From the NCBI GenBank assembly GCA_965216725.1, contig CBDCGI010000007.1, positions 324,592-388,591 on the forward strand: DNA of 64,000 nt, written 5' to 3'. The translations under genes were made by a program, and so were the position numbers. Origin of the DNA: JACZUI01 sp965216725 (GTDB taxonomy: Bacteria > Actinomycetota > Acidimicrobiia > Spongiisociales > ZC4RG35). The stretch's first letter is position 1; the number at the start of each line of letters is the position of its first letter. This document shows, piece by piece, positions 33,584 to 40,841 of this stretch. The notes under the pieces are model-generated. The model ran no database searches. It had not been told where the DNA came from and saw nothing but the letters and a program-made list of their open reading frames with translations.

Positions 33584-33658
33584 TCAGCTTTCCCGAGCCT
33601 GCCTGATGCGCTCTTCAAGTTCCGATTGGAGCCGTTCTGGTGTCCAAACAACGTGCAT
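33584..33658 (-). CDS. Candidate 24-residue small protein before the Rieske gene
   Basis: An ATG frame of 24 codons beginning HVVWTPERLQSE and ending RIRQARES, with AAAGGTG about 6 bases upstream. Its TGA is 3 bases before the Rieske ATG, so the two would be translated together. The predicted peptide is amphipathic and helical. It is the first frame after the SoxR-type promoter (start of transcription expected near 33692). No family is recognised. Confidence 0.5.
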   Translation of the reverse strand: MHVVWTPERLQSELEERIRQARES

Positions 33659-33698
33659 CCCGATCACCTTTCGCTTGTCATTTGCGCTTTCCAACGGA

Positions 33699-33738
33699 AC
33701 CCTACAACTTGAAGTTCACTTGAAGTCAAGGGCATAAT
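33699..33738. promoter_or_regulatory. Divergent soxR/Rieske control region with SoxR-type box
   Basis: Minus strand, towards the Rieske gene: -35 TTGACT (33729-33724), 19-bp spacer, -10 TAGGGT (33704-33699). The near-palindrome CTTGAA-N6-TTGAAG (33708-33725, plus strand) lies in the spacer. Plus strand, towards soxR: TTGAAG (33709-33714), 18 bp, CATAAT (33733-33738), with the soxR ATG 7 bases later, so the soxR mRNA is probably leaderless. Binding here could activate the Rieske promoter and repress or tune soxR at once. Confidence 0.78.
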
Positions 33739-33744
33739 CAGAAA

Positions 33745-34200
33745 ATGGAATGGCTCACAATCGGGGACGTGGCGAATCGCTCCGGAGTGGCGACGTCTGC
33801 TCTCAGGTTCTACGAGACCAAGGGGCTCATTCACTCGGAGCGAACCGACGGCAACCAGCGCCGGTACCCCCGAGCGGTGTTGCGCCGGGTGGCCCTCATC
33901 CGCGCCGCTCAGGAAGTCGGTCTCACCCTTCAGGAAGCCGCCGCGGCGCTAGAGACACTCCCTCACGAGAAGACGCCGACGAAGAGCGACTGGGAGAAGC
34001 TCTCACGCGCCTGGCAAGAGCGGCTGGATGCCCAGATCGCCGAATTGCAGGCATTGCGGAACGAGCTCACCGATTGCATTGGCTGCGGGTGCCTGTCCCT
34101 GAAGTCGTGCGCGATCTTCAATCCGGCGGATGCGATTGCGAACATGGGCTCCGGCCCCCGCTACCTGATGGGAGACGAGAGGATTCAACCCACCGCTTGA
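33745..34200 (+). CDS. soxR: Redox-sensing transcriptional activator SoxR
   Basis: MerR-family regulator of 151 residues. The helix-turn-helix starts TIGDVANRSGVATSALRFYE, the wing and dimerisation helix follow, and the [2Fe-2S] site is C111-x2-C114-x-C116-x5-C122 (CIGCGCLSLKSC), exactly the SoxR spacing. Oxidation of the cluster by superoxide or redox-cycling compounds activates transcription from promoters with overlong spacers. In actinobacteria and pseudomonads SoxR mainly controls exporters and redox enzymes. Two such targets are visible here: the divergent Rieske operon and the ABC exporter 9.5 kb away. The 3' end overlaps ctaA by 16 bases. Confidence 0.95.
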   Translation: MEWLTIGDVANRSGVATSALRFYETKGLIHSERTDGNQRRYPRAVLRRVALIRAAQEVGLTLQEAAAALETLPHEKTPTKSDWEKLSRAWQERLDAQIAELQALRNELTDCIGCGCLSLKSCAIFNPADAIANMGSGPRYLMGDERIQPTA

Positions 34201-35072
34201 GTCCGGGCGGCGGGCACCTGGAGCACGGTCGCTGAAACCATCACGTAGACGATCCACAAGGCATCCGCCAACAGGAGATGGACAAGCTGCATCCACACCG
34301 GCACTCCAAGTAGAACGTTCAGTGAGCCCGTCACCAGCATTGCCCCCACCAACACCGGCAAAGCCGTGACCAGTGGAGAAGACCGGAAGTCGACTCTGCG
34401 CGACGCCCACCAGGCCACAGACGTGGAAAACACGGCCAGAACCGGATGAATCACCCTGAGGTTGGACAGAATGCTCTCTTGGGTCAGGGTCGGATCACCT
34501 TTGGGGAATAGGGTGTCGGCAAGCGCCGTAACCGCCCCGCTGGCGGCGATCAGAACCAGCGCTATTCCCCCGGCAACGATCCAGCGCATCAGTTTCGGGT
34601 CCCGCGACGTATCCAGTGGTCGCCCTCCGGAGAGCCAGAAGGCCGCGAGCGTCAAACCGGCCAACAAGAGCAAGGTATTGATCAGGTGAAGAGGCCCGGT
34701 GACCGCACGTGCCACCGAATCGTCGCCGGCGACGAGCTCGGCCAGAACCAACACGGCGCCGATCAACGCCTCTGCCACCGACGCAGCCAGTGCCACGATT
34801 GCAGCCCGCCGGGCACGATGTCCTTTCGGTAGCTCCCGGAAAACCAGCCAGGCCAACAGCGCCACCAGGATGAGCGATATGCCGGCCACGAAGCGGTGGG
34901 AGAACTCGATGGCCGTGGCGCCTTCCAGCTCTGGCACCAGCTCGCCCTGACATGTCGGCCACGAACGGCCACATCCGGCTCCAGAACCGGTGGCCCTCAC
35001 CCAAGCGCCAACGAGGATCACCCCCACGTTGAACAACAGGACAAACCAAGCGAATCGGGCGAGGCGGGTCAT
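34185..35072 (-). CDS. ctaA: Heme A synthase
   Basis: COX15/CtaA family integral membrane protein of 295 residues with about eight helices, converting heme O to heme A for aa3-type cytochrome oxidase. The start is RLARFAWFVLLFNVGVILVGAWVRATGSGAGCGRSWPTCQG, with the conserved VRxTGSGxxCxxWPxC motif. His residues in EFSHRFVAG and LHLINTL are the heme ligands of the first half; the second half has VIHPVLAVFST and QLVHLLLAD. It is convergent with soxR. No ctaB is in the window. Confidence 0.93.
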   Translation of the reverse strand: MTRLARFAWFVLLFNVGVILVGAWVRATGSGAGCGRSWPTCQGELVPELEGATAIEFSHRFVAGISLILVALLAWLVFRELPKGHRARRAAIVALAASVAEALIGAVLVLAELVAGDDSVARAVTGPLHLINTLLLLAGLTLAAFWLSGGRPLDTSRDPKLMRWIVAGGIALVLIAASGAVTALADTLFPKGDPTLTQESILSNLRVIHPVLAVFSTSVAWWASRRVDFRSSPLVTALPVLVGAMLVTGSLNVLLGVPVWMQLVHLLLADALWIVYVMVSATVLQVPAARTQAVG

Positions 35073-35128
35073 GCCCCGAACAATAGAAACCCTTACTCGA
35101 CGTAGCCGCGGGGTGGCCTGTACTGCCG

Positions 35129-35536
35129 TCAGATCCTCTCGAGGAGGATCACCGGGATCTCCTTGCGAGCCGTCTTTCTCTCATACTGGGCGAACTGCGG
35201 CCAATCTCGCTTCTGTGCCTCCCAGATCTCTTCCCGCTCGTCGCCTTCTAACACCCGGGCACCCACCGAAATCATCTGGTCTCCGACTTCGACTTTGGTC
35301 TCGGGGTTGGCATTGAGATTGTGAAACCATGCAGGGTGGTGGTCGGCACCGCCTTTGGAGGCGAAGATGGCAAAGCTTGTGCCAACCGCCTGATACATGA
35401 CCGGTGTCACTCGCTCAACGCCGGTCTTGGCACCGGTGTGATGGAGGAGGAGAAGCGGGGCTCCTTCGTGGACGCCTCCAACCTTGCCGCCGCTCGCCCT
35501 GAACTCTTCGATTACCCCGGCGTTCCAACTACTCAT
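35129..35536 (-). CDS. F420H2-dependent nitroreductase-family protein (Ddn-like)
   Basis: A 135-residue deazaflavin-dependent split-barrel protein. Family features are NAGVIEEFRASGGKVGG, the phosphate-binding LLLLHHTGAKTGVERVTP, FAIFASKGGADHHPAWFHNLNANP and KRDWPQFAQYERKTARKEIPVILLE. Members use reduced F420 to reduce quinones, nitro compounds or other acceptors and contribute to redox defence in mycobacteria. This implies that the organism makes F420. It is divergent from the CBS gene, with 127 bp between starts. Confidence 0.9.
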   Translation of the reverse strand: MSSWNAGVIEEFRASGGKVGGVHEGAPLLLLHHTGAKTGVERVTPVMYQAVGTSFAIFASKGGADHHPAWFHNLNANPETKVEVGDQMISVGARVLEGDEREEIWEAQKRDWPQFAQYERKTARKEIPVILLERI

Positions 35537-35663
35537 TCACGTGCCCCCTCGGCGCTGGCAAATCTTGATATCTGAGACCAATAGAACGCGACTTGCGGCC
35601 TCGTATTCCTCACCGTGGGTGATGCGACACATCGCCGAGGTGGCTCCTAGCCTCCCTGTCGCG

Positions 35664-36617
35664 ATGCAAATCCATGACAACGTCCTGGAAGCGATTGGGG
35701 CAACACCACTGGTCCGTCTCAGCAGAATCCACCCTCGGGGGAATCTCGTCGCCAAGCTGGAACACACCAACCCCGGAGGCTCGGTCAAGGAGAGAATCGC
35801 AGTGGCGATGATCGACGCTGCCGAGGCGGACGGCTCTCTCCGACCGGGAGGCACGATTATCGAGCCCACCTCCGGGAACACCGGAGTCGGCCTGGCGATG
35901 GTTGGTGCCGTGAGGGGCTATCGCGTGGTATGCGTCGTCCCCGACAAGGTGTCCCAAGAGAAGCAAGACCTCCTCAAGGCTTACGGCGTCGAGGTGGTGG
36001 TTACCCGTACCGAGCTGGGGCCCGAGGATCCCGACTCCTATTACGCGGTCGCCGACCGATTGACATCCGAGATCGAAGGTTCTTTCCGCCCCGACCAATA
36101 CTCCAACCAGGCCAACCCCGAGGCGCACTACGCCACCACCGGTCCCGAGATCTGGGACCAGACAAACGGCAAGGTGGACATCCTGGTGGCTGGTGTCGGC
36201 ACCGGCGGGACGATCACAGGAGTGGCCCGTTACCTCAGGGAGAGAAAGCCTGAGGTGAAGATCGTTGGGGTCGACCCTGAGGGCTCGATTTACACGAAGG
36301 GGCCCGACGGCGACCTGCACCAATATTTCGTGGAAGGCGTCGGCGAGGACTTCTATCCGGAGACGGTGGATCTGGATCTGGTGGATCGTTGGATCGAAGT
36401 CACCGACAGCGAGGCTTTTGCCATGACGAGACGGCTGGCCCGAGAGGAGGGGATTCTCGTGGGAGGCTCATGTGGGATGGCAGTGCACGGAGCGCTTCAG
36501 GTGGCGGCCGAGCATCCCGAGCTGCTGACCGTGGTCATCCTGCCCGATTCAGGCCGTGGGTACCTGTCGAAGGTCTTCAACGACGAATGGATGGCCGCCC
36601 AGGGCTTCTCCCTGTAA
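35664..36617 (+). CDS. Cystathionine beta-synthase/cysteine synthase catalytic core
   Basis: Fold-type II PLP enzyme of 317 residues. The PLP lysine is in EHTNPGGSVKERIA, the carboxylate loop is EPTSGNTGVGLAM, the phosphate-cradle glycine loop is VAGVGTGGTITGVARYLRE, and SYYAVADRL-GSFRPDQYSNQANPEAHYATTGPE is typical of cystathionine beta-synthase. It ends LPDSGRGYLSKVFNDEWMAAQGF, exactly where the catalytic core of longer actinobacterial CBS proteins ends, and it has no CBS-pair regulatory domain. It should act in transsulfuration or O-acetylserine sulfhydrylation. The ATG at 35664 matches the family N-terminus (QIHDNVLEAIGATPLVRL). Confidence 0.9.
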   Translation: MQIHDNVLEAIGATPLVRLSRIHPRGNLVAKLEHTNPGGSVKERIAVAMIDAAEADGSLRPGGTIIEPTSGNTGVGLAMVGAVRGYRVVCVVPDKVSQEKQDLLKAYGVEVVVTRTELGPEDPDSYYAVADRLTSEIEGSFRPDQYSNQANPEAHYATTGPEIWDQTNGKVDILVAGVGTGGTITGVARYLRERKPEVKIVGVDPEGSIYTKGPDGDLHQYFVEGVGEDFYPETVDLDLVDRWIEVTDSEAFAMTRRLAREEGILVGGSCGMAVHGALQVAAEHPELLTVVILPDSGRGYLSKVFNDEWMAAQGFSL

Positions 36618-36696
36618 CCACATCCTGTTCTCGGCGGGCATCTGATCACAGCCTCGGGCGAGCCCACACAGAACGGGTACGAAAGGCAAGAAAACG

Positions 36697-36724
36697 GGAG
36701 CCCCCGGCCAATGCCGGGGGCTCC
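36697..36724 (-). terminator. Strong intrinsic terminator (minus strand)
   Basis: GGAGCCCCCGGC / GCCGGGGGCTCC form a perfect 12-bp stem around the loop CAAT (plus strand). On the minus strand the stem is followed by CGTTTTCTTGCC. It sits 6 bases past the stop of the small ORF at 36731-36826. The hairpin ends 80 bp after the CBS stop on the opposite strand and could also help stop CBS transcripts, but the T-run is only on the minus side. Confidence 0.85.
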
Positions 36725-36730
36725 AAAACG

Positions 36731-36826
36731 TCAGCTCGGGCGTTGTTCGAAGAATCGCCGCGGGTGGACGAAGTCCGCGGTAGCCAGAGCCGGGTGGTCC
36801 GGGTTGTAGTCGCCACCACGTCTCAT
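36731..36826 (-). CDS. Candidate 31-residue small protein
   Basis: An ATG frame of 31 codons, beginning RRGGDYNPDHP and ending RRFFEQRPS, whose stop lies immediately before a strong terminator. No good ribosome site is seen directly upstream, so it may be translated by coupling from the short frame before it. The composition (Asp-Tyr-Asn-Pro, paired Phe, charged ends) looks protein-like rather than random, but I do not recognise it. Confidence 0.4.
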   Translation of the reverse strand: MRRGGDYNPDHPALATADFVHPRRFFEQRPS

Positions 36827-36846
36827 GAGACGAGCGGCGCATGCGG

Positions 36847-36927
36847 TCAGCGCCGCTCAGCGCCCGACCACCTCCAGAGTCCTAAAAGATTCATACAAGT
36901 TCGGACCACCTCCTTTCTCTGGTGGTC
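36847..36927 (-). other. Structured leader with ribosome site in a hairpin and short frames
   Basis: Minus strand: GACCACC-AGAGAAAGGA-GGTGGTC (36927-36904) forms a 7-bp stem whose 3' arm and loop contain the ribosome site AAGGAGG. Two overlapping short frames follow: TTG at 36898 (13 codons, ending EVVGR) and ATG at 36894 (15 codons, including LWRWSG). The 10-mer GGAGGTGGTC recurs within the first frame. With the downstream small ORF and terminator this makes a transcript of roughly 230 bases that resembles an attenuator or a dedicated small RNA. The stretch 36928-37019 shows only a possible -10 (TATACG) for the lipoprotein gene. Confidence 0.5.
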
Positions 36928-37019
36928 ACAGTTTGGCATACGACGCCAACTCGGTCACGAGATTTCTCGCTCCGATCATTCCCTATACGTAATGTGGACC
37001 GGGGACGAAAGGATTCGAC

Positions 37020-37520
37020 TTGAGACGATTGCTGCTTGTCATTGCACTTCTGGCTTTTGCCGCCTGCGGAGCGGACGAGGTCGCCGAGGACGCCATCGAG
37101 CAGGGCATCGAGAGCCAGGATGGCTCGGGTGACGTAGAAGTGGATGTGGACAGCGACGACGGCTCGATGGATCTCACCATCGAAAGCGACGAGGGCGACG
37201 CCTCCGTATCCATAGGTGGAGGCGAGCTACCGGAGAACTTCCCCTGGGACGTCCCCAGTGGCGGAGAGGTTCAGGCCGTATCGACCAGCAGCCAGGGCAA
37301 CGTGGTCGCGATCAGGTATCCAGGAAGCGCCTTCGACGATGTTGTAAACCACTTTCAGAAGATCGTGGACTCCGAGGCAAGCGCAGACCTGAACACGCAG
37401 TCGATCGCGAGCCCTCCGGTTGAGAGCTGGTCGTGGAACCTCGCCGGGGACGGTTTCGTCAGCATCTCGGTGCAACAGCAGTCTGACATCACACTCGTGA
37501 GCATCATCTACGACGGCTAG
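37020..37520 (+). CDS. Lipoprotein of unknown function
   Basis: A 166-residue lipoprotein with signal RRLLLVIALLAFAACG, the lipobox being FAAC (Cys16). A very acidic Asp/Ser/Gly repeat-like region (about 25-65) follows, then a globular domain of about 95 residues with ELPENFPWDVPSGGEVQAV, FDDVVNHFQKIVDSE and SWSWNLAGDGFVSISVQQ. That domain resembles small secreted proteins that track a difference or variance (PASTA-less), but no named family is evident. It uses a TTG start with AAAGGA upstream. Its 3' end overlaps the convergent anthraniloyl-CoA oxygenase gene by 4 bases. Confidence 0.7.
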   Translation: MRRLLLVIALLAFAACGADEVAEDAIEQGIESQDGSGDVEVDVDSDDGSMDLTIESDEGDASVSIGGGELPENFPWDVPSGGEVQAVSTSSQGNVVAIRYPGSAFDDVVNHFQKIVDSEASADLNTQSIASPPVESWSWNLAGDGFVSISVQQQSDITLVSIIYDG

Positions 37521-39841
37521 CCCTGACGGAAGACATCGGGCGGGATCGGATCCTGCTCTCTTCTTCGGGCCCCCAGACCCGAGAGATACTGATTGGGGAA
37601 GCTGTGCCCGATGTACCCCAGATCGATGGCGGCATTCATTGTCCAGTAAGGGTCGACCAGATGGGGTCTCGCCAGAAGACAGAGGTCGGCCCGTCCGGCA
37701 ACGAGGATGTTGTTGACGTCATCGACGCTCGACACCGCGCCGACTGTCATCGTGGCGATGCCCACCTCATGGCGGATCCGGTCGCTGAAAGGGGTCTGGT
37801 ACAGACGTCCGTACTCGGGCTGCGCGTCGATTGAGGTCTGGCCGGTAGACACGTCGATCAGGTCACAACCCCGGTCTTTGAGCTCCCGGCTGAACCTGAC
37901 GGCGTCGTCGCCGTCGAAGCCACCGTCCACCCAGTCGGTGGCCGAGATTCTGACGGACATCGGCTTCTCCTCAGGCCACACGGCCCGCACCGCATCGAAC
38001 ACCTCAAGTGGATACCGCATTCGATTGGCGAGCGACCCCCCATAGGCGTCGGTGCGCCGGTTGGCGAGTGGAGTCAGAAAACTCGACAGCAGGTAGCCGT
38101 GGGCAAAATGGAGCTCGAGGAGGTCGAACCCGGCAGCGTCGCCTCGACGAGCCGCCTCGACATGCTGTTCGAGTACCAGCTTCATATCGTCGGTCGTCAT
38201 CTCCCGGGGTATCTGGCTGTCGGGCCGATACTTGATGGGCGATGGACCGATGATCTCCCAGTTACCGTCGTCCAAGGGGTGGGTGTCTCCCTCCCACATC
38301 AGCTTGGTTGACCCTTTGCGACCTGAGTGCCCGATCTGAAGGCCGATCTTGGCCGGGGTGTGCTCGTGCACGAAGTCGACGACACGAGACCAGTAGGCGG
38401 CCTGCTCGTCGGTCCAGATTCCGGCACACCCCGGGCTGATCCGACCTTCCGGCGAGACACATGTCATCTCGGTCATCACCAGCCCCGCGCCACCGACGGC
38501 ACGAGATCCGAGATGGACGAGATGCCACTCGTTGGGCATGCCATCGACCGCTGAGTACTGGTCCATCGGGGACACCACCACGCGATTTTCGAGTACCAGG
38601 CTCCGAATCTTGAACGGGTGAAACATGGGAGGTACCGACGCCTCGGGTACTACCGGGGCCCGGTGGTCGGAACCCGCGTACCACCGATCCACGCCCGCCA
38701 TGTACTCGGCGTCGCGAAGCCTCAGGTTGTCATACGTGACGCGCTGACTCCTGGTGAGCAGGGAGAAGACGAACTGCTCCGGCTCGACGAATCGATACCG
38801 GTTGATCCCTTCGAACCACTCGAGGCTTGCTTTGGCCGCACGCTGCAGGCTCTCGACATCTGGTCGTCGCTCCGCCTCGTACCTGACGAGGGCCTCTTCG
38901 ACCGGAGTGTCCGTAACCAGTAGCGCAGCTAGCGCAATGGCATCTTCCATCGCCAGTTTCGTGCCCGACCCCACCGAGAAGTGTGCGGTGTGCACTGCGT
39001 CACCCATGAGCACCACGTTCTCATGACTCCAGCTCTTGGCGGTGATCGTCGGGAACTGGAGCCATTTCGAGTTGTTGCCAAGGAGCGGTTCTCCGTCGAG
39101 GTGAGCCTTGAAAAGGTCGGCACAGAACTGGAGGGCATGCTCGTCACTGACACCGGGTGGGAACTCGGTGGACTCCGTGCGTGACAGCCCGAGGCCGAGC
39201 CAGGTCTCGGGGCTCATCTCGACGATGAAGGTGCTTCCCTCGTCGCTGTAGGGGTAGATGTGGGCCCAGACCAGGCCGGCATGGGTCTCTTCAAAGACGA
39301 AGTTGAACTCGTCAAAAACCTTGGTGGTACCGAACCAGATGTACTTGTTGCGGCGCATATCAATGGATGGCTGGAGATAGCTCTCGAGCTCGCGTCTGAC
39401 CGTGCTGTTGGCTCCATCGGCCCCGACGATCAGGTCCGACTCCGGGACCTCAGCAAGGGAGGCAATCTCAGCCGAGAAGTGAAGGTCGGCGCCTAGGTCA
39501 CCGGCACGTTTGGTGAGGATCTCCAGGAGCTGGCGTCTGCCGGCGGCGGCGAAGCCGTGGCCGCCAGAGGTAAACAGGCGTCCGGCCGGGTGATGGACTT
39601 TGATGTCGCCCCAGCGGCGGAACCCGTTGCTCAATTCGGTGAACGATTCCGAGTCGGCCTCCTCGAAGTGGTCCAGCGTTTCATCGCTGAACACAACTCC
39701 AAACCCGTATGCGTCAGTCGGTTTGTTCCGCTCATAGACCGAAACGTTGAAGTCGGGACGTGCCTTCTTGGTGAGGATGGCCAGATAGAGCCCGGCGGGA
39801 CCGCCGCCAACGACGGATATTGTCTTCGACTTCGCGCTCAA
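37517..39841 (-). CDS. Anthraniloyl/salicylyl-CoA monooxygenase-reductase fusion
   Basis: A 774-residue two-domain flavoenzyme. Residues 1-385 are a class A FAD monooxygenase with ISVVGGGPAGLYLAIL and the second FAD motif GDAVHTAHFSVGSG. Residues 395-770 are an Old Yellow Enzyme-type domain with FHPFKIRSLVLENRVVVSPM, GLQIGHSGRKGS, FDLLELHFAHGYLLSSFLTP and RRTDAYGGSLANR. This order is that of 2-aminobenzoyl-CoA monooxygenase/reductase and salicylyl-CoA 5-hydroxylase, which dearomatise an aryl-CoA thioester in aerobic hybrid pathways. No aryl-CoA ligase or other pathway gene is adjacent, so the substrate is uncertain. Confidence 0.88.
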   Translation of the reverse strand: MSAKSKTISVVGGGPAGLYLAILTKKARPDFNVSVYERNKPTDAYGFGVVFSDETLDHFEEADSESFTELSNGFRRWGDIKVHHPAGRLFTSGGHGFAAAGRRQLLEILTKRAGDLGADLHFSAEIASLAEVPESDLIVGADGANSTVRRELESYLQPSIDMRRNKYIWFGTTKVFDEFNFVFEETHAGLVWAHIYPYSDEGSTFIVEMSPETWLGLGLSRTESTEFPPGVSDEHALQFCADLFKAHLDGEPLLGNNSKWLQFPTITAKSWSHENVVLMGDAVHTAHFSVGSGTKLAMEDAIALAALLVTDTPVEEALVRYEAERRPDVESLQRAAKASLEWFEGINRYRFVEPEQFVFSLLTRSQRVTYDNLRLRDAEYMAGVDRWYAGSDHRAPVVPEASVPPMFHPFKIRSLVLENRVVVSPMDQYSAVDGMPNEWHLVHLGSRAVGGAGLVMTEMTCVSPEGRISPGCAGIWTDEQAAYWSRVVDFVHEHTPAKIGLQIGHSGRKGSTKLMWEGDTHPLDDGNWEIIGPSPIKYRPDSQIPREMTTDDMKLVLEQHVEAARRGDAAGFDLLELHFAHGYLLSSFLTPLANRRTDAYGGSLANRMRYPLEVFDAVRAVWPEEKPMSVRISATDWVDGGFDGDDAVRFSRELKDRGCDLIDVSTGQTSIDAQPEYGRLYQTPFSDRIRHEVGIATMTVGAVSSVDDVNNILVAGRADLCLLARPHLVDPYWTMNAAIDLGYIGHSFPNQYLSGLGARRREQDPIPPDVFRQG

Positions 39842-39853
39842 GGTGTCCTGAGG

Positions 39854-40534
39854 CTAGAGCCTCAGGTTGCCGAAGAAGTCGTCCCACCATGTGGAGAAGG
39901 CGTCCCAGGCGTTGGATGTGGCCCATACCAGGACCACTACCAGGGCCACGGCCAGGACGAAGGTGGCCAGATTCCGAATCCGGTAGATCTGACGTTGCCG
40001 CGCATCCTCGACATATGAAGGCTCTGCTGCTCGGGCGCGAACGGGGGTGTACACCAGATCTTGCCGAGGGGCAACGTAGCCCGGCGGTGTTGGGGTGACG
40101 GGGACGGAAACCGGCGGCTCTTCCTCCTCTCCCGGCGGCGGGTCCACCGGGAGCTCTTCATCGACGAGGTCATCCACATCGCTGAGATCGTCGGCGACAC
40201 CGACGCCGACGGGCGGTGGAGGTGGCGGGGGCTTTTCCGATACGGGGACCGAACCAGGCCCGAGGGTGGCCAATGCTTCTTGCAACGTGGGATTCTCTTC
40301 TGCTTCCGAAGGCTGGATACCTGCCTTGGAGTAGAGGAGACGTGAATCGAGATCGAGTACGGCGGCGAGCGCATCCACCACAGACGTGTCGTTGGGCATG
40401 GCGTTGTCTCGCTCCCAAGATCTGATTGTGCTGGCCGACCTGCCCACCAACTCACCGAGTTTGGCCTGACTCAGCCCCATCTTGGTGCGGCGATATCGGA
40501 TGGTGCGTCCAAAGGAGCGTTCCGGCATCGTCAT
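39854..40534 (-). CDS. Membrane-anchored XRE-family regulator
   Basis: A 226-residue protein with an N-terminal XRE helix-turn-helix (RYRRTKMGLSQAKLGELVG, SASTIRSWERDNAMPND), a long acidic and Pro-rich linker with a run of seven prolines (about residues 100-165), a basic segment, and one transmembrane helix near the C-terminus (NLATFVLAVALVVVLVWATS) followed by a Trp-rich tail. The layout HTH-linker-TM resembles RodZ-type cytoskeletal adaptors, though the outside domain is very short. It could be a DNA-binding membrane tether. It is divergent from selC. Confidence 0.65.
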   Translation of the reverse strand: MTMPERSFGRTIRYRRTKMGLSQAKLGELVGRSASTIRSWERDNAMPNDTSVVDALAAVLDLDSRLLYSKAGIQPSEAEENPTLQEALATLGPGSVPVSEKPPPPPPPVGVGVADDLSDVDDLVDEELPVDPPPGEEEEPPVSVPVTPTPPGYVAPRQDLVYTPVRARAAEPSYVEDARQRQIYRIRNLATFVLAVALVVVLVWATSNAWDAFSTWWDDFFGNLRL

Positions 40535-40605
40535 GATGGTACCTAGCGGTGGTTGCTGGACTGGGAGAAGTTTGAAACGATCGCCTGCCTACTCTCAGTT
40601 CCCTC

Positions 40606-40701
40606 GGAGGCGTCCGGACGCCTGGTGGGTCCCCCGGTCTTCAAAACCGGTGAGAGGCAGATTCTGTCTCTGGCGGGTTCGATTCCCGTCCGCCTCCGCC
40701 A
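40606..40701 (+). tRNA. selC: tRNA-Sec (anticodon TCA)
   Basis: A 96-base tRNA including an encoded CCA end. The acceptor stem GGAGGCG pairs with CGCCTCC. The anticodon stem-loop CCGGT-CTTCAAA-ACCGG gives anticodon TCA. A long variable arm (GAGGCAGATTCTGTCTC) follows, then the T-arm GCGGG-TTCGATT-CCCGT. The long variable arm, extended acceptor/T helix and UCA anticodon identify selenocysteine tRNA, which is charged with serine, converted by SelA and delivered by SelB to UGA codons with a SECIS hairpin. SelA, SelB and SelD are not in this window. Confidence 0.95.
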
Positions 40702-40841
40702 CTTTTGGGTCTTCACCGTGTAGATGCCGCCTCTCGCCGGAGTCGGGACGGACCCGAGCACGCCCGCATGAATCCGACCATTACGCGACGCACCGACGCC
40801 TGCGCACGGCGTCGTTTCCCTCTTTACGCGACAATGGACTA

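Noticed and set aside
35537..35663. Riboswitch (SAM or cysteine-type) upstream of the CBS gene
   Set aside because: The stretch is short and I see no conserved core or terminator/antiterminator pair.
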